NCBI RefSeq assembly: GCF_000612545.2
Contig: NZ_CP097800.1
Location: forward strand, 3,256,001-3,320,000
Direction: 5' to 3'
DNA from: Streptomyces sp. PCS3-D2
Lineage (GTDB): Bacteria > Actinomycetota > Actinomycetes > Streptomycetales > Streptomycetaceae
Length of the DNA: 64,000 bases
Positions 1 through 8,801 of this stretch are shown piece by piece. A model generated the notes under the pieces. The model saw only the letters and a program-made list of their open reading frames with translations. It searched no databases and was not told the origin of the DNA. How positions within the stretch are numbered: position 1 is the stretch's first letter; every line of letters starts with the position of its first letter. The position numbers were made by a program, and so were the translations under genes.

Positions 1-1
1 G

Positions 2-586
2 ACCACCGAGTGGCGGCGCTCCCCGTCCCGGATGGCGGGCCAGTCGGCCCTGCCCGAGTTCGTCGGCAGTGGCCCGCGCACGCTGAGCCTGGACGTGTTC
101 CTGGATGCCACCGCCACCCACGACAACTCGGTGGAACAGGCGGTGGAGAAGCTGATGAAGGCATGCGTGCCGACCCCGGCCAGCCTCGGCCGCAAGAAGC
201 CGGCGAGCCCTTGGGTGCGCTTCGAGTGGGGCAGCGCGCGGACGACGTCGTTCGACGGGGTCCTGTCGAACCTGTCGGTGTCGTACACGCTCTTCGACGT
301 GGACGGGAAGCCGCTGCGGGCCACCTGCTCGCTGTCCATCGAGGAGGCGAGCGTGGACCCGCCCGGTCAGAACCCGACCTCCGGCTCGCGTACCGCCCGC
401 AGCACCCACACCGTGGTGGCGGGCGACAGCCTGGCCATGCTGGCCTGGCGCGAGTACGGCGACGCGACGGCCTGGCGGGCCATCGCGGAGGCGAACGGCA
501 TCGACGACCCGATGGCACTCGTCCCCGGCACCGAGATCGTCGTGCCGGCCACACGGGACCGGCACGGCGAGGAGGAACAGCGGTGA
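2..586 (+). CDS. CIS hub-linker protein with C-terminal LysM domain (Afp7/gp53-like), 5' truncated by window edge
   Basis: The frame is open from the first base of the window and reads sensible protein (TTEWRRSPSRMAGQSALPEF) before the first internal ATG at 32, so the true start lies upstream. The N-terminal part is a baseplate/tube adaptor fold. The last 60 or so residues (nt 409-552) are a LysM domain: HTVVAGDSLAMLAWREYGD, then IAEANGIDDP and a VPGTEIVVP end. In contractile injection systems this protein links the inner tube to the spike hub, and its LysM is structural rather than a secreted wall binder. It overlaps the spike gene by 4 bp (GTGA), which indicates translational coupling. The family assignment is firm; the exact Afp/PVC counterpart is inferred from gene order. 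Confidence 0.85.
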   Translation, partial: TTEWRRSPSRMAGQSALPEFVGSGPRTLSLDVFLDATATHDNSVEQAVEKLMKACVPTPASLGRKKPASPWVRFEWGSARTTSFDGVLSNLSVSYTLFDVDGKPLRATCSLSIEEASVDPPGQNPTSGSRTARSTHTVVAGDSLAMLAWREYGDATAWRAIAEANGIDDPMALVPGTEIVVPATRDRHGEEEQR

Positions 587-2400
587 GCGGGTCGGAGTCG
601 GGGGGCCGGTCGTTCGCGGCCGACCCCATCGTGGAAGCCCCAGGCGAACTGCCGCAGATCTGGACGGCGCAACTGGTCAGCTGCGTGGTCGACGAGAACG
701 TGGGCCTGCCCGACACGGCGGTGCTCACCTACCGCGACCCCGACCACGAGTTCCTGGGCGCCACCGGCATCACCATCGGCACCCCGCTGCGGGTGTCGGT
801 GGCGACCGTGAAGGGGCAGGCCCGGGAGCGGCTGTTCAACGGCGAGGTCACGGCCCTGGAGATCGACCGGGACCGCACCGGCTCGTTCACCGTCGTACGC
901 GCCTACTCCACGGCGCACCGCCTCCAGCGCGGCCGCAAGGTCGTCGCCTACCGGAACATGACGGCCGCCGCCATCGTCCGCAAGGTGGCCGCCGGAGCCG
1001 GCCTGGCCGTCGGGAAGGTGGAGGCCGCGCCGGTCACGTACCAGCAGCTGTCCCAGGCGAACGTCTCGGACTGGGACTTCCTGCAGTTCCTCGCCGGTGA
1101 GAGCGGCGCACAGGTACGCGTCGACGACAACGGCGTGCTCCAGTTCACCCGGCCCGTGCAGGCGTCCGGTGCGCCCTCCCCGTCGACGTCGGCGGTGCGC
1201 GACCCGATGGTCCTGGAGTACGGACGCAACCTCCTCGCCCTGCGGGCCGCCCTGTCGGCGGCCGACGGCGCCTCGAAGGTGCAGGTACGCGGCTGGGACG
1301 TGACCACGAAGCGGCCGCTCGTCGCCGAGCAGCCGTCCGTGGTCAGCGACACGGTGGTGCCGGGCCTCGCCCCGCAGTCCGCCACCCGCTTCGGGGCGGC
1401 GTCCGTGTCCGTCACCGACACCCCGTACCGCACACAGGCCGAGACGACGGCGGTCGCGAAGGCGGCTGCGGCCCAGATCAGCTCCGGCTTCGGCGAGCTG
1501 GAAGCGGTGGCCGAGGGCAACCCGCTGCTGCGCGCCGGCAAGCCGGTCGCGCTCGGCAACGTCGGGCAGGCGTTCTCCGGCCGGTACACGGCGACGGCCG
1601 TCCAGCACGTCCTGGAGCCGCACGGCGGCTTCCGCTCGACGGTGTGGGTCAGCGCCAGCCCGGACCGCTCCCTGACCGGTCTGGTCACCGGTGCGAACGC
1701 GCCGGGCCGCGGGCCGCGCATACCCGGTCTGGCGATCGGCGTGGTGACGGACGTGCGCGAGCCGAACGGATCCCAGCGCGGCGCGGTCCGGCTGAAGTTC
1801 CCCTGGCTGGACGACACATACGTCTCCGGCTGGGTCCGTACCGTCCAGTGGGGCGGCAAGGGCGGCGGCGGGGTGGTCAGCCCGGAGGTCAACGACGAGG
1901 TGCTGGTCGGCTTCGAGCAGGGCCTGCTCGACAGTCCGTACGTCATCGGCGGCCTCTACAACGGCGTCGACGAGCCCTCGCCGCACGACGTACCGCTGGT
2001 CGACACGACGAGCGGCAAGGTCAACCGGCGCTCGATCGTCTCGCGTTCGGGCCACCGGGTGGAACTGCTGGACGCGGCGGCGCCCGGCCCGTCCGGGCTG
2101 CGGCTGGTGACCGGGGACGAACGGCTCGAAGTACGCATGGACGACCGCCGGGACCGGATCGAGGTCACCGTGTACGCGGGCCGGGGCCGTCCCGCGACCT
2201 CCGTCCTCATGGACAAGGACGGCATCACCCTCGACGCCCGGCAGGGCACCGTGAAGGTGTCCGGCCGCCAGGTGGACATCGACGGCACCGCCGGGGTCAG
2301 CATCGGCGGCCGGTCGGTGAAGGTCTCCGGAACCTCGGACGTCACGGTCGACGGCGGCCTGCTCGCCGTCCTCAAGGCCCGCCTCATCCGTATCAACTGA
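583..2400 (+). CDS. CIS spike/hub protein, VgrG-like (gp27-gp5 fusion)
   Basis: The protein is 605 residues from a GTG at 583, chosen because it overlaps the previous stop (GTGA) and follows an AGGAGGAA ribosome site. The N-terminal half is a gp27-type hub. Around residues 385-460 is a gpV/gp5 OB-fold with GVVTDVREPNGSQRG, KFPWLDDTYVSGWVR and GFEQGLLDSPYVIGGLYNG. The last 50 residues are short repeating beta-helix strands (VSGRQVDIDGTAGVSIGG), typical of a spike tip. It would form the trimeric spike at the end of the inner tube and accept the PAAR cone encoded next. No extra C-terminal enzymatic domain is present, so it is not an evolved VgrG effector. Confidence 0.9.
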   Translation: MSGSESGGRSFAADPIVEAPGELPQIWTAQLVSCVVDENVGLPDTAVLTYRDPDHEFLGATGITIGTPLRVSVATVKGQARERLFNGEVTALEIDRDRTGSFTVVRAYSTAHRLQRGRKVVAYRNMTAAAIVRKVAAGAGLAVGKVEAAPVTYQQLSQANVSDWDFLQFLAGESGAQVRVDDNGVLQFTRPVQASGAPSPSTSAVRDPMVLEYGRNLLALRAALSAADGASKVQVRGWDVTTKRPLVAEQPSVVSDTVVPGLAPQSATRFGAASVSVTDTPYRTQAETTAVAKAAAAQISSGFGELEAVAEGNPLLRAGKPVALGNVGQAFSGRYTATAVQHVLEPHGGFRSTVWVSASPDRSLTGLVTGANAPGRGPRIPGLAIGVVTDVREPNGSQRGAVRLKFPWLDDTYVSGWVRTVQWGGKGGGGVVSPEVNDEVLVGFEQGLLDSPYVIGGLYNGVDEPSPHDVPLVDTTSGKVNRRSIVSRSGHRVELLDAAAPGPSGLRLVTGDERLEVRMDDRRDRIEVTVYAGRGRPATSVLMDKDGITLDARQGTVKVSGRQVDIDGTAGVSIGGRSVKVSGTSDVTVDGGLLAVLKARLIRIN

Positions 2401-2446
2401 CCCCGCAGCCCCCTACACACCGACCGCCGTCCCCGAGGAGCACCCG

Positions 2447-2764
2447 ATGCCAGCCGCAGCCCGTACCGGCGACCCCACCAACCACGGTGGCCGGCTCGCC
2501 ACTCCGCCGCCCGGCGCCGCCGCGGCGGTGGCCACGGTGCTGATCGGCGGCCGGCCCGCCGCCGTCGTGGGCAGCCTGCACGTCTGCGTGGTCCCGCCGC
2601 ACGCCGCCCTCGGACCGGCCAACGTGGTCATGCCGAACCCGGCGGCCCTCGCCTCGGGGACGGTCCTCATCGGGGGACTGCCCGCCGCACGCGCCCGCGA
2701 CCAGACCGCGTGCGGCGCGATGGTCCTCACCGGCGCCCCGGACGTCCTGATCGGAGGCGTGTGA
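2447..2764 (+). CDS. PAAR-motif spike-tip protein
   Basis: A 105-residue protein rich in Gly, Ala and Pro, with repeating hydrophobic beta turns: PAAARTGDPTNHGG, VATVLIGGRPAAVVGSLHVC, VLIGGLPAARARDQTACG and the C-terminal VLIGGV. The DPTNHGG start, the paired HVC/TACG segments and the length match PAAR proteins that cap VgrG spikes through a metal-bound cone. The ATG at 2447 follows CGAGGAGCACCCG. Its TGA shares one base with the next ATG, so it is coupled to the gp25 gene. The spacing and order (spike, PAAR, gp25) fit extracellular-type CIS baseplate clusters. Confidence 0.85.
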   Translation: MPAAARTGDPTNHGGRLATPPPGAAAAVATVLIGGRPAAVVGSLHVCVVPPHAALGPANVVMPNPAALASGTVLIGGLPAARARDQTACGAMVLTGAPDVLIGGV

Positions 2765-3186
2765 TGAGCGAACGGTTCATCGGACGCGGCTGGGCCTTCC
2801 CCCTGCGCGTCGGCCCGACCGGCGGGATCGCCATGGTCGAACGCGAACGCGAGCTGGAAGAGGCCATCCGCCTCGTGCTGGGCACCGCGCCCGGCGAACG
2901 GCCCATGCGGCCCGAATTCGGCTGTGGCATCCACGAGTACGTGTTCGCCCCCGGCGACGGCGACACCGCCGGCCGGATCGCCCAGCAGGTGCGCGAAGCA
3001 CTGGAACGCTGGGAGCCCCGGATCACGGTCGACGACGTCGCCGTCGCCTTCGACTCCGTCGAGGCGGGCACCCTCTACATCGATGTGCACTACACGGTGC
3101 GCACCACCAACGACCGGCGCAACCTGGTCTTTCCCTTCTACACGATCCCCTCCGAGGAGGGGGCCGAGGAAATGGTCGCGGACTGA
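2764..3186 (+). CDS. gp25-like baseplate wedge protein (GPW/gp25 family)
   Basis: A 140-residue protein. The gp25 hallmarks are all visible: an N-terminal FIGRGWAFPLRVGPTGGIAM, the EAIRLVLGTAPGERPMRPEFGCGIHEYVF core, and a C-terminal strand TNDRRNLVFPFY. In T4, R-type pyocins and CIS this small wedge protein nucleates sheath assembly on the baseplate, through a sheath-like handshake fold. The start shares one base with the PAAR stop (TGATG), and the stop shares one base with the baseplate J start, so expression is tightly coupled. Confidence 0.9.
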   Translation: MSERFIGRGWAFPLRVGPTGGIAMVERERELEEAIRLVLGTAPGERPMRPEFGCGIHEYVFAPGDGDTAGRIAQQVREALERWEPRITVDDVAVAFDSVEAGTLYIDVHYTVRTTNDRRNLVFPFYTIPSEEGAEEMVAD

Positions 3187-5159
3187 TGGCCCTGCCCTCC
3201 CCCAACCTGGACGACCGACGGTTCCAGCAGCTCGTCGACGAGGCGAAGCGGTACGTGCAGCAGCGCGCCCCGGAGTGGACCGACCACAACGTCTCCGACC
3301 CGGGCGTCACCCTCATCGAGACGTTCGCCTACCTCGTGGACCAGCTGCTGTACCGGCTCAACCGGGTCCCGGACAAGAACTACCTGGCGTTCCTGGACCT
3401 GTTGGGCATCCGGCTGTACCCGCCGTCGGCCGCCACCGCCGACGTCGACTTCTGGCTGTCGGCCCCCCAGCCCGACACCGTCACCCTGCCCGCGGGCACC
3501 GAGGTGACGACCGAGGTGGCGACCGCGGCCGGCGACACCGAGGAAGCCGTGGTCTTCGCCACCACCGACGACCTGCGGATCCTGCCCAGCGAGCTGACGA
3601 AGCTGGTCACCGCGCCCCGCACCGGTGAACCGGCCGACCGGACCGGCGCACTTGCCGAAGGCCGCGACATACCCTGCTTCCAGGCCGTGCCCGAACCGGG
3701 CGACGCCCTGCTCTTCGGACTGCCCACGGCGGTGCCACGCTGCGTCGTCGCGGTGCGCCTGGACAGCCGCGTCGAGGGCGTCGGCGTCGACCCGCGCCAG
3801 CCCCCGCTGGTGTGGGAGGCGTGGAACGGCGGCCGGTGGCAGCGCTGCGCCACGGACTCCGACAGCACCGGCGGCCTCAACCGGCCCGGCGAGATCATCG
3901 TGTACGTCCCGGCCGGGCACACCACCTCGGTGATCAGCGGGACCCGCGCGGGCTGGCTGCGCTGCCGGGTCACCGAACCCGAACCCGGCCAGCCCTTCTA
4001 CTCCGAGTCCCCGACCGTGCGCGAAGCCGCCGTCTTCACCGTCGGCGGCACCATGACGGTGGAGCACGCCGAACGCGTGCGGGACGTACCGCTCGGCGCG
4101 TCGGAGGGCGTCGCGGGACAGAGCTTCCGGCTCGGGCGCCCGCCCGTGCTGCTCGACGGGGAACCGCCGGTGGTGGAGGTGTCCTCCCCCGAGGGCTGGC
4201 AGCGCTGGGAGGTCGTCGAGCACTTCGGCCGCTCCGGTCCTGACGACCGGCACGTCCGCGTCGACGCCACCACCGGCGAGTTCACCTTCCCGCCGGTGCT
4301 GCGCGAGGCCGACGGCAGCCTGCGCGCCTGCGGCGCCGTACCGCCCAAGGGCTCCCACATCCGGGTGGCCGGTTACCGCACCGGCGGCGGCCCGGCGGGC
4401 AACGTCTCGCGCGGTGCGATCTCCGTACTGCGCAGCTCGGTCCCCTACATCGCCCGGGTCGTCAACCGGGAGGCGGCACGCGGCGGCGTCGCCGGGGAGA
4501 CCGTCGACAACGCCAAACTGCGCGCCCCGGAGGCGCTGCGCATGCAGGAACGCGCGGTGACCGCCGAGGACTACGAGATCATCGCCCGCCGGACGGCGCC
4601 CTCGGTGCGCCGGGTGCGCTGCCTGCCCGCCGCCGACGGCGACCGCGGCGCGGGTTCGGTCCGCGTCCTCGTCGTCCCGGACGCGGTCGCCGACGAGGAC
4701 GACCGGCTCCGCTTCGAGCAGCTCATCCCGTCCGATCAGGTCCTCGCCGCGATCACCGCGGCCCTCGACGAACGGCGCCTGATCGGCACCGGCCTCGTCG
4801 TCGAACCGCCCGTCTACCAGGGCGTCACCGTCGTCGCCCGACTGTCGGCGCCGGCCGCCGACGCCGACCGGGTGCGCGACGCGGCGCTCGCCGCGCTGTT
4901 CCGCCACCTCAACCCGCTGCACGGCGGACCCGACGGCACGGGCTGGCCGTTCGGCCGGCCCGTGCAGTACGGCGAGGTGTTCGGCGTCCTGCAACGCGCC
5001 GTCGGGGACGTCCTGGTGGAGGAGATCCGGCTGTTCGCCGCCGACCCGATCACCGGTCGGCGCGGCGCCCCGGTCGAGCGCATCGACATCGGCGCGGGCA
5101 CGCTCGTCTTCTCCTACCAGCACCAGGTCGTCGTGACGGAACCCGAGGTGCACGGATGA
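3186..5159 (+). CDS. Baseplate J-like wedge protein (gp6/Afp11-like)
   Basis: A 657-residue protein. It opens with LPSPNLDDRRFQQLVDEAKRYV, then APEWTDHNVSDPGVTLIETFAYLVDQLLYRLNRVPDKNYLAFL, the recognised N-terminal signature of gpJ/gp6 wedge proteins (a helical segment with the SDPGVTLIE motif). The central part is beta-rich. The C-terminal part, with AVTAEDYEIIARRTAPSVRR and a VRVLVVP strand, is the conserved gpJ region. It forms the baseplate ring with the gp7-like partner encoded immediately downstream, which it overlaps by 4 bp (ATGA). The length is normal for Streptomyces CIS wedge proteins. Confidence 0.9.
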   Translation: MALPSPNLDDRRFQQLVDEAKRYVQQRAPEWTDHNVSDPGVTLIETFAYLVDQLLYRLNRVPDKNYLAFLDLLGIRLYPPSAATADVDFWLSAPQPDTVTLPAGTEVTTEVATAAGDTEEAVVFATTDDLRILPSELTKLVTAPRTGEPADRTGALAEGRDIPCFQAVPEPGDALLFGLPTAVPRCVVAVRLDSRVEGVGVDPRQPPLVWEAWNGGRWQRCATDSDSTGGLNRPGEIIVYVPAGHTTSVISGTRAGWLRCRVTEPEPGQPFYSESPTVREAAVFTVGGTMTVEHAERVRDVPLGASEGVAGQSFRLGRPPVLLDGEPPVVEVSSPEGWQRWEVVEHFGRSGPDDRHVRVDATTGEFTFPPVLREADGSLRACGAVPPKGSHIRVAGYRTGGGPAGNVSRGAISVLRSSVPYIARVVNREAARGGVAGETVDNAKLRAPEALRMQERAVTAEDYEIIARRTAPSVRRVRCLPAADGDRGAGSVRVLVVPDAVADEDDRLRFEQLIPSDQVLAAITAALDERRLIGTGLVVEPPVYQGVTVVARLSAPAADADRVRDAALAALFRHLNPLHGGPDGTGWPFGRPVQYGEVFGVLQRAVGDVLVEEIRLFAADPITGRRGAPVERIDIGAGTLVFSYQHQVVVTEPEVHG

Positions 5160-5764
5160 GCCGCGCCGCCGTGCCCGGCCTGCCCAGCCGGCACCCGATC
5201 GGCGAGCAGTTGCCCGCGCTCTACGCCGACGACGACTTCGCCCAGCGGTTCACCGCGGGCCTGGACACGGTCCTGGCCCCGGTGTTCACGACCCTCGACA
5301 GCCTGCCCGCGTACTTCGACCCCCGGCTCGCCCCGGCCGACTTCCTGTCCTGGCTGGCCTCCTGGGTCGGCGGCGCGGACGACCCCGAATGGCCGACCGC
5401 GCTGCGGCGCGAGGCGGTGGCCCGCGCGGTGGAACTGCACCGGTGGCGCGGCACCCGGCGCGGTCTGGTCGAGGCCCTGCGCCTGGTGCTGGGCCTGTCC
5501 GCCGAGGTCAGCGGGGACGGCGCGGCCGTCTGGTCCCGCACGGCCGGCACCGAACCGAACCCCGCGGTGGCCGGCGAGGTCCTCGTACGGGTCTGGCCGC
5601 GCGGCACGGAGGGCGCGGAAGGCACGGAGGGCGCGGAGAGCACGGAGGGGACGCACGGCGTGGACGCCGACCGGGTCCGCGCCCTCGTCCGCAGCCTGTG
5701 CCCCGTGCACACGGTCTGCCGGGTGGAGATCCTGTCCGGCCCGCCCGCGCCCGAAGGGAGCTGA
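5156..5764 (+). CDS. gp7/Afp12-like baseplate wedge protein (phage tail protein I type)
   Basis: A 202-residue protein: HPIGEQLPALYADDDFAQRFTAGLDTVLAPVFTTLD, then YFDPRLAPADFLSWLASWVG and the WRGTRRGLVEALRLVLG motif. These are the typical elements of the short tail-protein-I/gp7 wedge family. Residues 152-167 (nt 5608-5655) are an unusual low-complexity run of GTEGAE/STEG units encoded by near-exact short DNA repeats. It lies between two structured parts and may be a flexible linker of variable length. The gene overlaps the baseplate J gene by 4 bp and is followed after 5 bp by the zinc-ribbon membrane protein gene. Confidence 0.8.
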   Translation: MSRAAVPGLPSRHPIGEQLPALYADDDFAQRFTAGLDTVLAPVFTTLDSLPAYFDPRLAPADFLSWLASWVGGADDPEWPTALRREAVARAVELHRWRGTRRGLVEALRLVLGLSAEVSGDGAAVWSRTAGTEPNPAVAGEVLVRVWPRGTEGAEGTEGAESTEGTHGVDADRVRALVRSLCPVHTVCRVEILSGPPAPEGS

Positions 5765-5769
5765 CGGCA

Positions 5770-7503
5770 ATGCGCCCGTGTCCCGCGTGCGGGGCGTCCA
5801 ACGCCCCGACGGAAGACTTCTGCACCAACTGCGGCTCGTACCTGAACTGGTCCTCCCCGGCCCGCACCCCGGCCCGGGAGAACACCCCCGACGGCGTCAC
5901 CCCCGACGACGTCCCCCCAGGCCCCGGCACGCCTCCCGCACCCCGCCGGGAAGACCCTCCTCCGGGTACGCCGCCCCTGGGCGGAACGCCTCACGAGACC
6001 CGGCCCGGGACGGGCCGGGAAGGCGCGGGGCGGCCGGTCACCGACACTCCTCGGGCCGGGGCGCCCCGGCAGGGCGAGCCACAGGAGGACACGGTCCAGG
6101 AGGCCCCGGTCCAGGAGGACACGGCCCGGCGAGGCGCGGTCCGGGGCGCCGCGCCCCGAGAAGGCACCCCGCAGGACGGCGGCGCACTCCCGGCCGGCCC
6201 CCCGGGCATGGCAGGGGAGGCCTCGGCCCCGGGACGCCCGCCCCGGACCGGCGAGGTCGGGGAGCGCACGGCCCGAAGCGACACCCCCGACGGGAGCGCG
6301 CCCCGGGAGGGCTCCCCGCAGGACGAAGCGCCGTCCCGGCAGGACACGACCGAGGTCGGCGGCGCCCGGGATGCCGCCTGCGAAGACCGGACGTCCCAGC
6401 GGGGAACGGTCCCGGAACGGGACTCCGCCCGGACGGCCACCGGAGCGGAATACCGTCTGGAATCCGGTCTGGAATCCGGCTCTCGCGCGGTGCCCGCGCG
6501 CGGTGTCGCGGATCGGTGGTTGTCCTGGCTGCGCAGGAGGCCCGACCGGTCCGCACCCGCCGGGACCAGATCCCACCGGGCCGGTTCCACCGGTTCCGAC
6601 CAGGCCGGTTCCGCCGGGGCGGCGGGACCGGCCCGCGACCAGGACGGGGCGGCCGGGCCCGCCCGGGTTGCTCCGGCGCGGCCGACGCCACCCGCGCCGC
6701 GGCCCCCCGCGCCCCCCGCGGCAGCCTCACCGGCTCCGGTGCTGCCCGCCGTGCCGGTCGCGCCGCGCCCCGTCGTACGGCCCCTCGCAGCCGGCGACGA
6801 CGTCGCCGGCGTGCCATGCCCGGCCTGCGGCACCGCCAACCCGCCCGACCGTCGTTTCTGCCGCCGCTGTGCGTCGCCGCTGGCGCCCTCCCCCACCGCC
6901 GCGCCCCTCCCGTGGTGGCGCACGGTCTGGCCGCTGCGCCGCCGGGCCCGCGCCGGCTCCGGACGGTTGACCCGCTTCCTGGTGGTCCTGGCCGTCGTAC
7001 TGGCCCTGTGCGCGGCCGGTTTCCTGCTGTTGCCCGCCGGACGGCACCTGGTGGAGGACACCCTGGACAAGCTCGGCAAGGCCAAGGCGGTGACGCCCAC
7101 CCGCGCCGAGGCCAGCGCCGAGCTGCCCGGCCACCCGGTGACCCAGAGCACGGACGGGCTCAGCAACCGCTACTGGGGCGTGCCCGGCCCCGGCGCCTCG
7201 GTGACGTACACCTTCGGCACGCCGTTCCGGCTCGTCGACGTCATCGTCACCAACGGTGCCTCGACGGCACCCGAGGAGTACGCCAAGCAGGGACGCGCCC
7301 TGCGCATCGACCTGGAGGTGACGGACCGGGACGGTGCCACGGTCCACGAGGAGCTGGCCCTCAGCGACAAACCGGGCCCCCAGACGTTCCCCCTCGGCAT
7401 CAGCCACGCCACGACGGTCCGGCTGACCCTCCGGGAACCCGCCGGCCCGGACCCGCAGGGCCCCCTCGCCCTCGCGGAGGTCGAGTTCTTCCAGCGCGAC
7501 TGA
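5770..7503 (+). CDS. Double zinc-ribbon, single-pass membrane protein of the CIS cluster (CisA-like candidate)
   Basis: A 577-residue protein with a clear four-part plan. (1) An N-terminal zinc ribbon at residues 4-22, CPACGAS...FCTNCGS. (2) About 320 residues of disordered, Pro/Gly/Arg/Glu-rich sequence. (3) A second zinc ribbon near residue 348, CPACGTAN...FCRRCAS. (4) One transmembrane helix at about 400-424 (FLVVLAVVLALCAAGFLLL), then about 150 residues resembling a discoidin/NADase-type glycan-binding beta sandwich (SNRYWGVPGPGASVTYTFG to the EVEFFQRD end). The topology predicted from the arginines before the helix puts the ribbons in the cytoplasm and the sandwich outside. I recall a membrane protein (CisA) reported to be needed for CIS firing in S. 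coelicolor; I infer this could be its counterpart but cannot verify it. Confidence 0.7.
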   Translation: MRPCPACGASNAPTEDFCTNCGSYLNWSSPARTPARENTPDGVTPDDVPPGPGTPPAPRREDPPPGTPPLGGTPHETRPGTGREGAGRPVTDTPRAGAPRQGEPQEDTVQEAPVQEDTARRGAVRGAAPREGTPQDGGALPAGPPGMAGEASAPGRPPRTGEVGERTARSDTPDGSAPREGSPQDEAPSRQDTTEVGGARDAACEDRTSQRGTVPERDSARTATGAEYRLESGLESGSRAVPARGVADRWLSWLRRRPDRSAPAGTRSHRAGSTGSDQAGSAGAAGPARDQDGAAGPARVAPARPTPPAPRPPAPPAAASPAPVLPAVPVAPRPVVRPLAAGDDVAGVPCPACGTANPPDRRFCRRCASPLAPSPTAAPLPWWRTVWPLRRRARAGSGRLTRFLVVLAVVLALCAAGFLLLPAGRHLVEDTLDKLGKAKAVTPTRAEASAELPGHPVTQSTDGLSNRYWGVPGPGASVTYTFGTPFRLVDVIVTNGASTAPEEYAKQGRALRIDLEVTDRDGATVHEELALSDKPGPQTFPLGISHATTVRLTLREPAGPDPQGPLALAEVEFFQRD

Positions 7504-7511
7504 CGCCCGGC

Positions 7512-8801
7512 CTAGACGCCCGCCCGGAGCGTCTCGGCGGGCAGGATGCGGGCGGCCGCCAGGGCCGGGTACAGCCCTGCGGCCAGCCCCACCAAGAGGC
7601 CCACCAGCGGGCCTGCCGTCGTGAGGGCGGGGTCGAGGACCACCAGCCAGTCCTTGGCCAGGCAGGTCAGAGCGGTGATCTGGATGCCCAGTACCGTGCC
7701 GACGACCCCGCCGGCGAGCCCGACCAGACCGCTCTCGATGCAGAACTGCCCGGCGACGGCCCGCCGGGAGGCGCCCAGGGCCCGGCGCAGGCCGATCTCG
7801 GAGCGCCGCTCCAGTACGGACACGTAGGCGGTGTTGCTGACACCGAGCGCCCCCACGCCGAGGGAGACGGCGGCCAGCCCGAGGAACAGGGCCCGGGTCT
7901 GCGACTCGACGCCCTGGCGGAGGGACCGGGGGTCCGGTGGCACCAGAGCGACGAGCTTGTCCGGGGCACCCGGGGCCAGGGCGAAGGGGGCCTCGGCGCC
8001 GATCTGGTCGGCGGCGCCGAGATCCGTACGGATGATCATTTCCGCCGGGGCGAAGTCCAGCCCGGCCGGGTCCTGGAGGGCGGCCCAGTAGGGGACGATC
8101 ACGGAGCCGGTGAGGTCGGTGTCGCCGGGGGGAGCCCGGAAGACGCCGAGCACGCTGAACGCGACGCCGTTGACGTGGATCACGGAGTTGCCGGCCCCGT
8201 CGCCGACGGTCAGCCGGGACGCGGCGGCCGTGTCGATCAGGGCCACGCGCTCCCGCCGGGCATCGTGCCCGGTGTCGAACAACCGGCCTTGCGTGAGTTC
8301 GGCAGACATGGCCGACAGCGCGTCGGGCTGCGCCGCCAGGACCGTGCCCTCGGGCAGGTCGTTCGACGTGTCCGACGGCAGCCGGGAGACCACCGGCCGT
8401 TCACCGGCCTTGCTGACGAGGCCCGCGGCGCGGACCCCGTTGAGTCCCCGTACCCGCTGGGTGTCGCCGCCGTCGGGCCGCGGCCGGATACCGGCGACTT
8501 CTTCCGACGGGTACTTGACGGTCACCCGGGTCGCCTTGAGGGCGTCGAACTGGTCGGAGACGGCGCCGGCCGCGCTGGCGGTGATGCCCAGGGTGGCGAG
8601 TGCCGCGGCCAGCCCCACGGAGATGCCCACCATCGTCAGCAGGGTGCGGAACCGGCGGCCGAAGAGCGCGAGGAACGCCTGGACGAGCAGGTCCGCGGCG
8701 GACGTGCGGGGAGCCGCCGTCCCCGCCGCGCCCGTCCCTGCCGCGCCCGTCCCTGCCGCGCCCGTCCCACGCCTCTCGCGCCTCCCCCTGCTACGCGACA
8801 C
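7512..8801 (-). CDS. MacB/FtsX-type ABC transporter permease
   Basis: A 429-residue protein from a GTG, overlapping the ATPase gene by 11 bp. After a short basic leader with three GTGAA repeats come a transmembrane helix (FRTLLTMVGISVGLAAALATLGI) and a large extracytoplasmic MacB-like periplasmic core. The C-terminal FtsX domain has three helices, including GLAAVSLGVGALGVSNTAYVSVLERRSEIGLRRALGASRR, the typical MacB coupling motif. Together with the ATPase and adaptor it would form a tripartite-like exporter or mechanotransmission complex at the cytoplasmic membrane. The substrate is unknown. It converges on the CIS membrane-protein gene with only 8 bp between stops. Confidence 0.88.
   Translation of the reverse strand: MSRSRGRRERRGTGAAGTGAAGTGAAGTAAPRTSAADLLVQAFLALFGRRFRTLLTMVGISVGLAAALATLGITASAAGAVSDQFDALKATRVTVKYPSEEVAGIRPRPDGGDTQRVRGLNGVRAAGLVSKAGERPVVSRLPSDTSNDLPEGTVLAAQPDALSAMSAELTQGRLFDTGHDARRERVALIDTAAASRLTVGDGAGNSVIHVNGVAFSVLGVFRAPPGDTDLTGSVIVPYWAALQDPAGLDFAPAEMIIRTDLGAADQIGAEAPFALAPGAPDKLVALVPPDPRSLRQGVESQTRALFLGLAAVSLGVGALGVSNTAYVSVLERRSEIGLRRALGASRRAVAGQFCIESGLVGLAGGVVGTVLGIQITALTCLAKDWLVVLDPALTTAGPLVGLLVGLAAGLYPALAAARILPAETLRAGV

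Noticed and set aside
1-7503. Prophage remnant
   Set aside because: Only tail, baseplate and spike genes of the CIS type are present, with no head, lysis, integrase or replication genes, and the genes follow the CIS baseplate set.
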